Of a stretch of 64,000 nt of DNA, positions 1 through 7,845 are shown in pieces. Source of the stretch: Glaciihabitans sp. INWT7 (GTDB lineage Bacteria > Actinomycetota > Actinomycetes > Actinomycetales > Microbacteriaceae); NCBI RefSeq assembly GCF_014217685.1, contig NZ_CP043653.1, positions 3,228,419 through 3,292,418 on the forward strand, given 5' to 3'. The notes beneath the pieces were generated by a model that searched no databases, was not told the DNA's origin, and saw only the letters and a list, made by a program, of their open reading frames with translations. The number at the start of each line of letters is the position of its first letter. Positions within the stretch are counted from its first letter, which is position 1. The position numbers and the translations under genes are program-made.

Positions 1-1263
1 GATGCCCGCCCAGACCGAGATCTGCGTGATGACCCGATCGGCAAGGGTCTCGATACGCGTATCGCCGTCGCCGTCGACATCGCCCTTGCCGATGCTGGGA
101 TCGGCGGGAATGGGCACGAGCACGAAGAGGTTCTCGTAGCCGTCTGGCGCGGTGGAGCGATCGATGCCGCTCGGCTTGCAGACATAGATGGATGCCGGAT
201 CGGGAATAGACGAATTCTTTCCGAAGATCTTCTCGAATCCCGCCTTCCAGTCACGTGCGAAGAACAGCGTGTGGTGCTCGAGTTGCGGCAGTTCGCCCTT
301 GACGCCCAGGTAGATCAGCAGAGCGCTCGGCCCGGGCACCTTCTTGTCCCAGTACTCCTGGGGGAAGGTCTGCAACTCGACCGGCAGCAACGCGGTCTCG
401 CTGTGGTGCAGGTCGGCGGCGGAGACCACGATGTCGGCGACCAGCGTGCGGGTGGCGCCGGTGGCATCCGTGTAGTCCACCCCGGTGACCACGGCGTCAC
501 GGGTGTTGATCGCGGTGACCGGGGAACCGGTGAGGATGGTGACCCCCTGAGCCTCGGCGAGAGCCTCGATGCGCCCGATGAGCTGGGTGAAGCCGCCCAT
601 CGGATACATCACCCCGCCCTCGAGGTCGAGGTGGCTCATCAGGTGGTACATGCTCGGAGCGATATACGGCGAGGAGCCGAGGAAGACGGCGGGGTATCCG
701 AGAATCTGCTGGAGTCGGGCATCCTTCACCGTGCGCCGCACGAGGGTGGCGAGCGGGGTGAGGAGCAGCGAGACGAGCGTGCCCGTGCGGGTGAGCACAT
801 CTTTGCGCAGCAACGGGCGGATGTCAGCGAAGCTCGAGTAGAGGAAGCGCTTCTTGGCGATCTCGTAGACGTCGCGAGCGGAGTCGAGGTACTTCACCAT
901 CTTGCGACGGGTGCCCGGCTCGATGCGCTCGAACAGCTCGAGGTTCTCCTCTCGGCTCGCGGTGATGTCGATCGGTTCCGCCACCCCCTCGAACAACACC
1001 CGGTAACCGGGATCGAGCGTGACCAGTTGCAGCTGCTCGTCTGCCGTGGTCCCGAGCAGGCGGAAGAAGTGGTCGAAGACCTCCGGCATGAGGTACCAGC
1101 TTGGCCCGGTGTCGAAGCGGAAACCGTCGCGCTCCCAGGATCCGGCACGACCGCCGACGCTCGGGCGGCCTTCGAGCAGGGTCACCTCGTGACCGTCTTT
1201 CGCGAGGAGGGCGGCGGACGCCAATCCGGCGATTCCCCCGCCGATGACGACGATGCTGCTCAT
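1..1263 (-). CDS. crtI: Phytoene desaturase CrtI, partial (C-terminus beyond left edge)
   Basis: FAD-dependent desaturase that introduces conjugated double bonds into phytoene on the way to lycopene-type carotenoids, acting at the membrane. The 421 visible codons open with a dinucleotide-binding fold (MSSIVVIGGGIAGLASAA, residues 1-18), followed by the family GGRAGSWERDGFRFDTGPSW segment near residue 38. Relatives run to about 500-550 residues, so roughly the last fifth, including the C-terminal FAD motif, lies outside the window. The ATG overlaps the crtB stop as ATGA, implying translational coupling in a crtB-crtI operon. The number of desaturation steps cannot be read from the sequence. 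Confidence 0.93.
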   Translation of the reverse strand, partial: MSSIVVIGGGIAGLASAALLAKDGHEVTLLEGRPSVGGRAGSWERDGFRFDTGPSWYLMPEVFDHFFRLLGTTADEQLQLVTLDPGYRVLFEGVAEPIDITASREENLELFERIEPGTRRKMVKYLDSARDVYEIAKKRFLYSSFADIRPLLRKDVLTRTGTLVSLLLTPLATLVRRTVKDARLQQILGYPAVFLGSSPYIAPSMYHLMSHLDLEGGVMYPMGGFTQLIGRIEALAEAQGVTILTGSPVTAINTRDAVVTGVDYTDATGATRTLVADIVVSAADLHHSETALLPVELQTFPQEYWDKKVPGPSALLIYLGVKGELPQLEHHTLFFARDWKAGFEKIFGKNSSIPDPASIYVCKPSGIDRSTAPDGYENLFVLVPIPADPSIGKGDVDGDGDTRIETLADRVITQISVWAGI

Positions 1264-2201
1264 GATGCTGCTTTCGGTGTGGTCGTGCGGGAGGAGAGTG
1301 TGGTTCGGGGAGTGCGGCCGGCAAGCGCTCCGGCGGCGATGCGGAGCTTCACCGGGTTCGGCACTCGAACGCGGGAGGTCACGAGCCGGTCGGCCGGGGT
1401 CGCCCGCAACCGCACGGCGAGCTCGGTGAAGAGCCCCTGGGCGAGGGCGACGGCGCGACGAGAACTGGCGGGAAGCAGGGGAACGACCGCAGCGGAATCG
1501 CGCAGGTCGGAGTCGATGTCCTCGAGCAGGCGGGTCTTGTCCGCCTCGCTGAACGATTCGACGCTCACCCCGGGGAAGTAGCTGCGGCCGAGCGTCTCGA
1601 AGTCGGCGGAGAGATCGCGAAGGAAGTTGACTTTCTGGAAGGCTGCGCCGAGCTTGCGCGCGCCGTGTTCCAGCCGGGCCAGCTCTGCGGGGGACACTGT
1701 GCTGCCCTGCAGGAAGGTGGCGAGGCACATGAGTCCGACGACCTCTGCAGACCCGTAGACGTAGGCATCGAAGCTCTCGGCGTCGTGCTCGGTCTGCACC
1801 AGATCCATGCGCATCGACTCGAAGAACGGCTGAGTGAGCTCGCGGCCGAAGCCGGTGGCTCGTGCCGTGCGGGCGAAGGCGTGGATCACGAGATTGGTGC
1901 TGTAGCCGCAATCGAGTGCGGCCTCGGTGTCGCGCTCGAAGTCGTTGAGCACTCGCGCAGCGGCCAGCGGATCGAGTCCGGCATCCGCCGCTCCCCCATC
2001 CACTACTTCGTCGGCCACCCGCACGAGGGCGTAGATATTCTCGACGTGACGGCGAACCGGCGGCGCGAGCAGGCGGGAGGCCAAGCCGAATGAGGTGGAG
2101 TAACGCCGGATGACTACGCTCGCGGTCTCTTCTGCGACCTGATCGTAGAGGTTCGGCCCCGAGTCTCGCGGCGGTCTCGGATGGTTGCTGTCGTCGGTCA
2201 T
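1260..2201 (-). CDS. crtB: Phytoene synthase CrtB
   Basis: Condenses two geranylgeranyl diphosphate molecules head-to-head into phytoene, the committed carotenoid step. The 313-residue protein has the length of the squalene/phytoene synthase family. It shows the first Asp-rich motif (ADEVVD, about residues 63-68), the YGSAEVVGLMC helix and the second substrate-Mg motif (NFLRDLSADFE, about 193-203). It precedes crtI with a 4-bp ATGA overlap and is divergent from idi across about 130 bp, so both sides of the pathway probably share a control region. No crtE or lycopene-modifying gene is visible; they may lie left of the window. Confidence 0.95.
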   Translation of the reverse strand: MTDDSNHPRPPRDSGPNLYDQVAEETASVVIRRYSTSFGLASRLLAPPVRRHVENIYALVRVADEVVDGGAADAGLDPLAAARVLNDFERDTEAALDCGYSTNLVIHAFARTARATGFGRELTQPFFESMRMDLVQTEHDAESFDAYVYGSAEVVGLMCLATFLQGSTVSPAELARLEHGARKLGAAFQKVNFLRDLSADFETLGRSYFPGVSVESFSEADKTRLLEDIDSDLRDSAAVVPLLPASSRRAVALAQGLFTELAVRLRATPADRLVTSRVRVPNPVKLRIAAGALAGRTPRTTLSSRTTTPKAAS

Positions 2202-2333
2202 CGCGCAGTCCTGCCCTGTTCAGCGGCGGTTAGGCTTGAGCGACGCCTCAGCACGGCTTCGATCCGGAAATCGCTTCCCTTCGAGGGAACTTTCAGGTCA
2301 TGGCCGGTCACAACTTCAGGGTAACGGACACAC

Positions 2334-2876
2334 ATGGAAACCAGCACAGGGCTTGTGCAGAGTGGTACAGAGTTTGTAGTACTTCTGGATGATTCGGGCG
2401 CGCCCATCGGCGAGGCCGACAAGTTCTCGGTACACGGGCCTTCCACGCCGCTCCATCTCGCGTTCTCCTGTCACGTCTACGACCCGGCCGGGCGGGTGCT
2501 TGTCACTCGCCGTGCACTCTCGAAGCTCACCTGGCCCGGCGTGTGGACCAACTCGTTCTGCGGGCACCCCTCCCCCGGAGAGGACCACGAGAAGGCCATC
2601 GCTCGCCGCGCGGCGTTCGAACTCGGAATCACCGTCACCGACCTCGAGGTCGTACTCCCCGATTTCCGTTACCGTGCGGTCGACGCGTCAGGCATCGTGG
2701 AGAACGAGGTCTGCCCGGTCTATCGGGCGGTGACGACGGATGTCCCGAAACCCAACGCCGCGGAGGTCTCCGAGTTCGCGTGGCTCGAGCCGCACCTGCT
2801 GCACGGTGCGGTCACTGCGGCGCCTTTCGCCTTCAGCCCGTGGCTCGGCTGGCAGTTGGAGCAACTCGGCGCCTAG
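2334..2876 (+). CDS. idi: Isopentenyl-diphosphate delta-isomerase, type I
   Basis: Interconverts IPP and DMAPP, supplying the starter for prenyl chain synthesis. The 180-residue protein is a Nudix-fold type I isomerase. The catalytic Cys lies in TNSFCGHP (about residue 76) and the catalytic Glu in the VENEVCPVYR segment (about residue 128). The Nudix-like stretch follows the GHPSPGEDHEKAIARRAAFE region. The ATG at 2334 is the first in-frame start in a short leader. Its position divergent from crtB supports a role feeding carotenoid synthesis. Confidence 0.95.
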   Translation: METSTGLVQSGTEFVVLLDDSGAPIGEADKFSVHGPSTPLHLAFSCHVYDPAGRVLVTRRALSKLTWPGVWTNSFCGHPSPGEDHEKAIARRAAFELGITVTDLEVVLPDFRYRAVDASGIVENEVCPVYRAVTTDVPKPNAAEVSEFAWLEPHLLHGAVTAAPFAFSPWLGWQLEQLGA

Positions 2877-2926
2877 CGCGGCCGCTGGTCGAGTCGCACC
2901 GTCTGCCGAGCGTGTCGAGACTCGCC

Positions 2927-3526
2927 TCAGTCCAGCCGGCTCTCATCCCGCGAGATGTCGGTGCGGTGAAAATTCTGGAACGAGCGCGACGCCGTCGGCC
3001 CACGCTGCCCCTGGTAGCGCGAGGAGTACTCGGCAGACCCGTAGGGCTTCTCGGCCGGCGAGGTCAGCCGAATGAAGCAGAGCTGCCCGATCTTCATCCC
3101 CGGCCAGAGCTTGATCGGCAGCGTCGCGACGTTCGACAGTTCGAGCGTGACATGCCCGCTGAAGCCGGGATCGACGAATCCTGCGGTGGAGTGGGTGAGA
3201 AGGCCGAGCCGGCCGAGCGAACTCTTGCCCTCGAGGCGCGCCGCCACGTCATCCGGAAGCGTGACGAGCTCGTAGGTCGAACCGAGCACGAACTCGCCAG
3301 GGTGCAGGATGAACGGCTGGTCGGGTGCCGCCTCCACGAGCCGGGTGAGGTCGGGCTGGTCTTCGGCGGGGTCGATGAAGGGGTATTTGTGGTTGTCGAA
3401 TAGCCGGAAGAAGCGATCGAGCCGCACATCGATGCTCGACGGCTGGATCATCGAGGGGTCATAGGGCTGCAGCCCGATGCGTCCGGAGTCGAGTTCGAGC
3501 TTGATATCGCGGTCCGAGAGCAGCAT
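2927..3526 (-). CDS. dcd: dCTP deaminase, probably bifunctional dCTP deaminase/dUTPase
   Basis: Converts dCTP to dUTP and, in the actinobacterial bifunctional form, on to dUMP, the precursor of dTTP. The 199 residues match the family length. [10 protein letters not shown] forms the phosphate-binding part and [20 protein letters not shown] carries the catalytic Glu (in TLELSN). The same motifs occur in the mycobacterial Dcd:Dut enzyme, which is why the bifunctional form is favoured; that is family knowledge, not seen directly. It is convergent with idi, with a 50-bp gap and no convincing terminator. Confidence 0.95.
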   Translation of the reverse strand: MLLSDRDIKLELDSGRIGLQPYDPSMIQPSSIDVRLDRFFRLFDNHKYPFIDPAEDQPDLTRLVEAAPDQPFILHPGEFVLGSTYELVTLPDDVAARLEGKSSLGRLGLLTHSTAGFVDPGFSGHVTLELSNVATLPIKLWPGMKIGQLCFIRLTSPAEKPYGSAEYSSRYQGQRGPTASRSFQNFHRTDISRDESRLD

Positions 3527-3596
3527 GCACAGAGCCTATCGAACCCGTCGTTGCTAGTATTCATGAGTGCCACCGTCCGGTTTCGGGCGCGGCCGT

Positions 3597-3670
3597 GCGA
3601 GCGTAGTTCAATGGCAGAACTCCTGCTTCCCAAGCAGGTAGTGCGGGTTCGATTCCCGTCGCTCGCTCCA
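3597..3670 (+). tRNA. tRNA-Gly (anticodon CCC), CCA encoded
   Basis: A complete cloverleaf can be folded by eye: acceptor GCGAGCG (3597-3603) with CGCTCGC (3660-3666), D stem GTTC/GAAC, anticodon stem CCTGC/GCAGG around TTCCCAA with anticodon CCC at 3629-3631, T stem GCGGG/CCCGT with one G-T pair around TTCGATT, discriminator T and encoded CCA. It reads GGG glycine codons. The sequence composition changes directly downstream, so this tRNA may mark the left edge of the accessory block. Confidence 0.96.
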
Positions 3671-4155
3671 CTGGTAGTTCTTGTGCTTTTGTGGATTCTC
3701 AGGGCAGATGAGACTTGCCTCAACACAGATGAGTCTCGGAAAACCGGTTACTTTCTGACGCGGCCACAATTCGCACACGGCGGTGCTCGACTCCCATAGC
3801 CTGAGCTTGGCTTGATCTGCCTGTCACCGTGTTTGTCGGAGCTTGCTCCGATCACAGTTCGCCCTGGTGGATGTGAGATCCGTCCATAACGGTCGACACT
3901 TTACATACCGGCGGTTATCGGTGAAATAGAAAGCCCAGGTCAGAAGGAGTTTATGTGGCTACTAGTGCAATACTTAGCTAAGTTCGTCACTCGTGACATA
4001 ACGCCCCTTCGCGCTGTCTCCTGAGCGCCGCCGTTAAGCCCATCCGCAAGGCGCCCGGTCATCGGGCTTCATGTCGCTGGCATGTATCGACCTCCTGAGG
4101 TGCGATTTCGTCAAACGATCACGCCCCATGGGGCTTGCTCTGCCGACTTGCCTGG
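3671..4155. other. Gene-poor, less GC-rich stretch after tRNA-Gly
   Basis: This 485-bp stretch has no convincing gene of normal size. It contains a tight hairpin (CGGAGC-TT-GCTCCG, 3837-3850), a possible 23-codon ORF (3953-4024), a GCCCG-GTCAT-CGGGC hairpin (4053-4067) and a perfect 12-bp palindrome GCCCCATGGGGC (4123-4134). The last two lie just beyond the end of the leftward cupin gene and could serve as its terminator. It is visibly richer in A/T than its surroundings, consistent with foreign or decayed mobile DNA, but I recognise no integrase remnant. Confidence 0.5.
3953..4024 (+). CDS. Possible 23-residue ORF with strong Shine-Dalgarno sequence
   Basis: ATG-TGG-CTA-CTA begins 3 bases after a near-perfect AGAAGGAG (3942-3949). 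The peptide starts MWLLVQYLAKFVTRD and stops at TGA 4022-4024. The spacing is shorter than ideal. Function is unknown: it could be a leader peptide, or the start of a gene lost from a decayed mobile element. The only support is the ribosome site and the low-GC context. Confidence 0.25.
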   Translation: MWLLVQYLAKFVTRDITPLRAVS

Positions 4156-4560
4156 TTAGCTCGGGTATTCCACAGCGGCGACCTTGTCGCCCCATTCGGT
4201 TTCGGGTTCGTCGCTGGGTGCGGGGGCTTCCCACATCGCGAGGTGGGACATGAAGTTGTCTGCTTGTGCTCCGTGCCAGTGCCATTCGCCGGGCGGTGTG
4301 TAGACGGTGTCACCTGGATGCAGTTCGATGACCTGTTCGCCGCGGGTCTGGACGTATCCGAGGCCCTCGGTCACGTGGAGTGTTTGGCCAACGGCGTGGC
4401 GGTGCCAGGCTGTATGCGCACCTGGCGTGAAGCGCACCAGATTCAGGCGAACACGGGATGGCTCCTGACCCGTGTAATAGGCGTTGAAGTAGACGTCTCC
4501 GGTGAACCACTCATCTGGGCCCTTCACGGTGGAAGTCTTGGGTTGTAGTTGCGTGCTCAC
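4156..4560 (-). CDS. Cupin-domain protein, (R)-mandelonitrile lyase/carboxymuconolactone-type family
   Basis: A 134-residue single-domain cupin. Cupin motif 1 is HTAWHRHAVGQTLHVTEG (about residues 49-66) with three candidate metal His, and motif 2 is HPGDTVYTPPGEWHWHGA (about 81-98). Related proteins lie beside alcohol dehydrogenases and aldo/keto reductases in other bacteria, as here. The exact reaction is unknown. The start is GTG at 4560. Without the adjacent IS, this GTG would overlap the stop of the XRE regulator (GTGA), so the gene was originally translationally coupled to it. It is now separated from that operon by the IS3 element. Confidence 0.85.
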   Translation of the reverse strand: MSTQLQPKTSTVKGPDEWFTGDVYFNAYYTGQEPSRVRLNLVRFTPGAHTAWHRHAVGQTLHVTEGLGYVQTRGEQVIELHPGDTVYTPPGEWHWHGAQADNFMSHLAMWEAPAPSDEPETEWGDKVAAVEYPS

Positions 4561-4616
4561 AGTGTCGCTTTCTGGTTGGTGGTCTGGGTGAGGTTGGCGA
4601 GGAGCTGTAACCGCTC

Positions 4617-4642
4617 GGGACTGCCCCGAGTTCAGTTGACTC
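4617..4642. repeat. IS3-family terminal inverted repeat, orfB end
   Basis: Starts GGGACTGCCCC and ends GTTGACTC. It pairs with the copy at 5843-5868 with four mismatches, all between positions 12 and 18 of the repeat. Confidence 0.9.
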
Positions 4643-4657
4643 GGTGGGTTAGTGGTT

Positions 4658-5521
4658 TCACGCGGCGTTGAGGGCCATGTTTATTGTCTCAAACTCGATC
4701 GGGGTGAGTTTGCCGAGGCGGCGTTGCCGACGCTTGCGATGGTAGGTTCGCTCGATCCAGACCACGATCGCGAGGCGTAGCTCTTCCCTCGTGGCCCATC
4801 GTTGCCGGTCGAGGACGTTCTTTTGCAGGAGGGCGAAGAAGGACTCCATCGCGGCGTTGTCGCCGCATGCGCCGACGCGGCCCATCGACCCGGTGATGGC
4901 GTTGTTCTTCAACACCCGCACGAAGGCGTTGGAGCGGAATTGAGAGCCGCGGTCGGAGTGCAGAATCGTGCCGGCGATGTCGCGTTGCCCGATTGCGTTG
5001 CGGGCCGCAGCGACCGCCAGGGATGCTTTCATTCGGGAGTCGATGGAGTAGCCGACGATCTTGTTCGACCACACGTCCTTGATCGCGCAGAGGTAGATTT
5101 TGCCTTCGTCGGTGCGATGCTCGGTGATGTCCGTCAACCACAGCTGGTTAGGGCGTGTCGCGGTGAAGTTCCGCTGGACATGGTCGTCATGCACGGGCGG
5201 GCCGGCTTTGCCCCTCAGGCCGCGTTTCTTCGCGAACACGGACCAGAGCCGCTGCTGGGAGCAGAGCCGCCAAACCCGGTTCTCGCCCGCCTTCAGGCCA
5301 GCCTGGTTGAGTTCGTCGCTGATGAACCGGTAGCCGAACGCGGGGTCGTCCCGGTGGGCGTCCCACGCCGCGTTGGTCAGGTGAGCGTCGTCCCAATCAC
5401 GTTGCGAGACGGGGTTTCGGAGCCACTGATAGAAGGCTTGTTTGGAGAAGCGCAATACCCGGCAGGTCACCGTGACGGGGACTCCGTCGACGGCCAGTTC
5501 GCGGACCAGCGGGTACATCAT
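4658..5521 (-). CDS. IS3-family transposase OrfB (DDE integrase core)
   Basis: The 287-residue integrase-type half of the transposase. The N-terminal HTH_21-like part is followed by an rve-type core with the DDE triad: Asp in LWLTDITE (about residue 130), Asp in LHSDRGSQF (about 191) and Glu in DNAAMESFFALLQKNV (about 227). The ATG overlaps the orfA stop (ATGA at 5521-5518). The slippery heptamer CCCAAAA ends on the A of this ATG, so a -1 frameshift would also fuse OrfA to OrfB. All expected catalytic residues are present. Confidence 0.96.
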   Translation of the reverse strand: MMYPLVRELAVDGVPVTVTCRVLRFSKQAFYQWLRNPVSQRDWDDAHLTNAAWDAHRDDPAFGYRFISDELNQAGLKAGENRVWRLCSQQRLWSVFAKKRGLRGKAGPPVHDDHVQRNFTATRPNQLWLTDITEHRTDEGKIYLCAIKDVWSNKIVGYSIDSRMKASLAVAAARNAIGQRDIAGTILHSDRGSQFRSNAFVRVLKNNAITGSMGRVGACGDNAAMESFFALLQKNVLDRQRWATREELRLAIVVWIERTYHRKRRQRRLGKLTPIEFETINMALNAA

Positions 5522-5802
5522 TTTGGGTTGACATCCCGGGAGAGGTAGGCGACGGCGCGGCGCATTACCTCGGCTTCCTGCTCCAGCAGCCGGATCCGTT
5601 TCCGCGCCTCCCGCAGCTCAGCCGACTCCTTCTCCGTCACGCCAGGCTTCACCCCCTCTTCGACGTCGGCTTTCTTCAGCCAGTACGCCAGACACGACTC
5701 CGAAATTCCGAAGTCCTTCGCGATCTGGTTCAGCGGGGCTTCGTGCTTGCGAGCGACCGCGACAACATCGCGGCGGAACTCGGGCGGGTAGGGCTTGGGC
5801 AT
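5518..5802 (-). CDS. IS3-family transposase OrfA (helix-turn-helix)
   Basis: The DNA-binding half of the transposase, 94 residues from the ATG at 5802 (MPKPYPPEFRRDVVAVARK), which follows AAGGA by about 8 bases. The HTH covers roughly residues 20-45 (LNQIAKDFGISESCLAYWLKK). The C-terminal part, ELREARKRIRLLEQEAEVM, is a leucine-zipper-like helix typical for OrfA multimerisation. A longer in-frame start at 5835 has no clear ribosome site. The last codons, GTC AAC CCA AAA TGA, contain the C-CCA-AAA slippery site. Confidence 0.93.
   Translation of the reverse strand: MPKPYPPEFRRDVVAVARKHEAPLNQIAKDFGISESCLAYWLKKADVEEGVKPGVTEKESAELREARKRIRLLEQEAEVMRRAVAYLSRDVNPK
5521..5527 (-). promoter_or_regulatory. 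Candidate -1 programmed frameshift heptamer (CCCAAAA)
   Basis: In the orfA frame the bases read C-CCA-AAA directly before TGA, which fits the X-XXY-YYZ slippery pattern. After a -1 slip the next codon is the ATG of orfB, so an OrfAB fusion transposase would result, the usual active form in this family. Confidence 0.6.
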
Positions 5803-5838
5803 GGTGACATCCTTCCAGCGGAGACGAATCTCCACAGG

Positions 5839-6684
5839 TCAAGAGTCAACCAAACCGGGGGCAGTCCCCTCCGCACTCGGCGAGCCTGGCTCCGCGGTGT
5901 AAACCATCAGCGCGAAACTCGGCTCTGCGGTGATCGCGAGTTCCTCGTAGGCAAGCGTGACTTCCCCGACGAGGGGATGGTTGAACCGCTTGGTGCCGGT
6001 GCCGTGGGTGCGCACATCGTGAGCTCCCCATAACTGACGGAACACCTCGCTACGAGTGGACAGTTCTCCGACGAGGTCCTGCAGGGCTTTGTTGTGAGGG
6101 TCACGCCCCGCGCGAGCGCGCATGATCGCGACGCACATGCCGGCGAAGAGGTCCCAGTCGGGGTAGAAGTCGCGCGATGCGGAGTCGAGGAACTGGAACC
6201 GCGCGAGGTTCGGTGTTCGCCCGCCGTCACCGATTATCGGGGAGTAAAACGCACGGCCGAGATCGTTGGTTGCGAGGATGTCCTGATGCATGTTGACGAC
6301 CAAGGCAGGGCCCCCGGTGATCGACCCCAGCATCCATTGCAGGCTCGGCCGGTTGATGGGACTCTTGCCCGACCGACCACGCGGCCGACCGGAAAGCGGG
6401 ATTCCGTCCGCCGCTCGAGCAAGATCGAAGAGGTGGCTGCGCTCGGTATCGTCGAGCTGCAGCGCGCGCGAGACCGCGTCGAGCACGGACGATGATGCCC
6501 CGGCGATCGCACCTCGCTCGAGCTTCGCGTAGTACTCCACGCTGACGCCGGCGAGGGCGGCGACCTCGGAGCGTCGCAGCCCCGCTACCCGCCGGTTGCC
6601 GCCGGCCGTCAGCCCCGCGAGCTCTGGTGTGAGCCGTGCGCGCCGCGACATGAGGAACTCGCGCACCTCGGATTGATTGTCCAT
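5839..6684 (-). CDS. XRE-family regulator with MmyB-like ligand domain, C-terminus replaced by IS3
   Basis: A helix-turn-helix repressor-type protein of 281 residues from the ATG at 6684 (MDNQSEVREFLMSRR). The XRE HTH lies at about 30-75 (LRRSEVAALAGVSVEYYAKLERG). The remainder resembles the MmyB-like ligand-binding domain of actinobacterial redox-cassette regulators, ending in LMVYTAEPGSPSAE. After this Glu the reading frame enters the IS terminal repeat and ends GTAPGLVDS. Excising the IS restores RLQLLANLTQTT and a stop overlapping the cupin GTG. Loss of the last helix may or may not matter for function. It is divergent from the dehydrogenase operon, its likely target. An upstream start at 6762 is less likely. 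Confidence 0.88.
   Translation of the reverse strand: MDNQSEVREFLMSRRARLTPELAGLTAGGNRRVAGLRRSEVAALAGVSVEYYAKLERGAIAGASSSVLDAVSRALQLDDTERSHLFDLARAADGIPLSGRPRGRSGKSPINRPSLQWMLGSITGGPALVVNMHQDILATNDLGRAFYSPIIGDGGRTPNLARFQFLDSASRDFYPDWDLFAGMCVAIMRARAGRDPHNKALQDLVGELSTRSEVFRQLWGAHDVRTHGTGTKRFNHPLVGEVTLAYEELAITAEPSFALMVYTAEPGSPSAEGTAPGLVDS
5843..5868. repeat. IS3-family terminal inverted repeat, orfA end
   Basis: Reverse-complement partner of 4617-4642. It also supplies the last nine codons and the stop of the truncated XRE regulator. Confidence 0.9.
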
Positions 6685-6687
6685 AAT

Positions 6688-6700
6688 CCGTACGTTACGG
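6688..6700. promoter_or_regulatory. Possible operator, CCGTA-CGT-TACGG
   Basis: A perfect 5-bp inverted repeat with a 3-bp centre, three bases upstream of the regulator's ATG and within the 130-bp divergent space to the dehydrogenase gene. XRE regulators often bind such short palindromes at their own promoter. No experiment or second copy supports it. Confidence 0.4.
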
Positions 6701-6814
6701 CCATCCCGCCGCATGTGGGGTCCCCTGCCAGTACACCCTCCAACAGAGACTCCCACGCTCAAGAACGCACGACTTGACTGATCTCACAAGCTTTTCGAAT
6801 CAAAGGGGTGCGCA

Positions 6815-7840
6815 ATGCGTGCAGTACTGATGTACGGACCGGGCGACGTTCGCGTCGAGACACGGGACGCTCCACAGATCATCGACCCCACCGATGCGAT
6901 CATCCGACTCGCTGCAACCTGTATCTGCGGATCGGATCTGTGGCTGTACCGCGGAGCAGAGCCCCTCTCCTCAACGCCTCAGCCGATGGGCCACGAGTAC
7001 ATCGGCATCGTCGAGCAGATCGGCGCGGATGTCAAGAACGTGACGGTCGGTGACTTCGTCGTAGGCTCCTTTGTCGCCTCCGATAACACGTGCGAGATCT
7101 GCCAGGCCGGCTATCAGTCCCGCTGCATCCACAACGTCATGATGGGCTCCGTCGGAACACAGGCCGAACTCGCCCGCATCCCTCTCGCCGACGGCACCCT
7201 CGTCGCAACCCCGGGACAACCGGATGCCGATCTGATCCCATCCCTGATGGCGGCATCCGACGTGCTCGGCACCGGCTGGTACGGGAGCGTCGCGGCTGAG
7301 GCTGGACCCGGAAAGACGATCGCGATCGTGGGCGATGGCGCCGTCGGCCTGTCGGCAGTGCTGGCTGCGAATCACCTGGGGGCGAAGCGCATCATCATGT
7401 TCAGCCGCCACCCGGAACGCCAAGCTCTCGCCCGCGCATTCGGCGCGACCGACATCATCGAAGAGCGCGGCGATGAGGGCGCAGCGAAAGTCAAGGAACT
7501 GACCGGCGGATACGGAGCCCATGGCACAGTCGAGGCGGTCGGCACCCAAGAGTCCATGTGGCAGGCGATCAATGCAACCCGGGCCGGAGGGTACGTCGGC
7601 TATGTCGGCGTCTCCCACGGTGTCGAGCTTGACGGCTTGAACCTGTTCTTCAGGAGCGTTCACCTGCACGGTGGACCGGCACCGGTGCGCCAGTACCTGC
7701 CGGAGCTGATAGAGCTCATCTGGAACCGCACCATCGACCCCGGCAGGGTGTTCGACCTGACACTTTCCATCGAAGACGCAGCCGAGGGCTACAAGGCGAT
7801 GGATGAGCGGCGCGCGACCAAGGTACTGCTGACCTTCTAG
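6815..7840 (+). CDS. Zinc-dependent alcohol dehydrogenase (medium-chain)
   Basis: A 341-residue medium-chain NAD(P)-dependent oxidoreductase. Catalytic-zinc ligands are suggested by CICGSD (Cys38) and GHEYIG (about residues 59-64). A structural-zinc-like run CEICQAGYQSRC has only three Cys rather than four. The Rossmann motif is VGDGAVGLSA (about 172-181). It is divergent from the XRE regulator and heads a tightly packed rightward run (MFS gene 5 bp downstream). With the neighbouring reductases it probably handles aldehydes or ketones; the substrate is unknown. Confidence 0.92.
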   Translation: MRAVLMYGPGDVRVETRDAPQIIDPTDAIIRLAATCICGSDLWLYRGAEPLSSTPQPMGHEYIGIVEQIGADVKNVTVGDFVVGSFVASDNTCEICQAGYQSRCIHNVMMGSVGTQAELARIPLADGTLVATPGQPDADLIPSLMAASDVLGTGWYGSVAAEAGPGKTIAIVGDGAVGLSAVLAANHLGAKRIIMFSRHPERQALARAFGATDIIEERGDEGAAKVKELTGGYGAHGTVEAVGTQESMWQAINATRAGGYVGYVGVSHGVELDGLNLFFRSVHLHGGPAPVRQYLPELIELIWNRTIDPGRVFDLTLSIEDAAEGYKAMDERRATKVLLTF

Positions 7841-7845
7841 AGCCA

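Larger units (their letters stand above)
4617..5868 (-). mobile_element. IS3-family insertion sequence, complete, 1252 bp
   Basis: The element carries orfA and orfB on the minus strand between 26-bp imperfect terminal inverted repeats (4617-4642 and 5843-5868, 22 of 26 identical, outermost GGGACTGCCCC). It is flanked by a 3-bp direct repeat CTC (4614-4616 and 5869-5871), as expected of IS3-family target duplications. Removing the element and one CTC joins two flanking segments into one open reading frame, which confirms the borders. Both ORFs look intact, so it may still be mobile. Confidence 0.95.

Noticed and set aside
271-1581. 436-codon open frame opposite crtI/crtB
   Set aside because: Antisense shadow of two clear carotenoid genes; composition follows third-position GC of the real frames and no domain is visible.
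4617-5868. Possible composite transposon carrying the reductase genes
   Set aside because: Only one IS copy is in the window and it has its own 3-bp duplication, which shows a single independent insertion.
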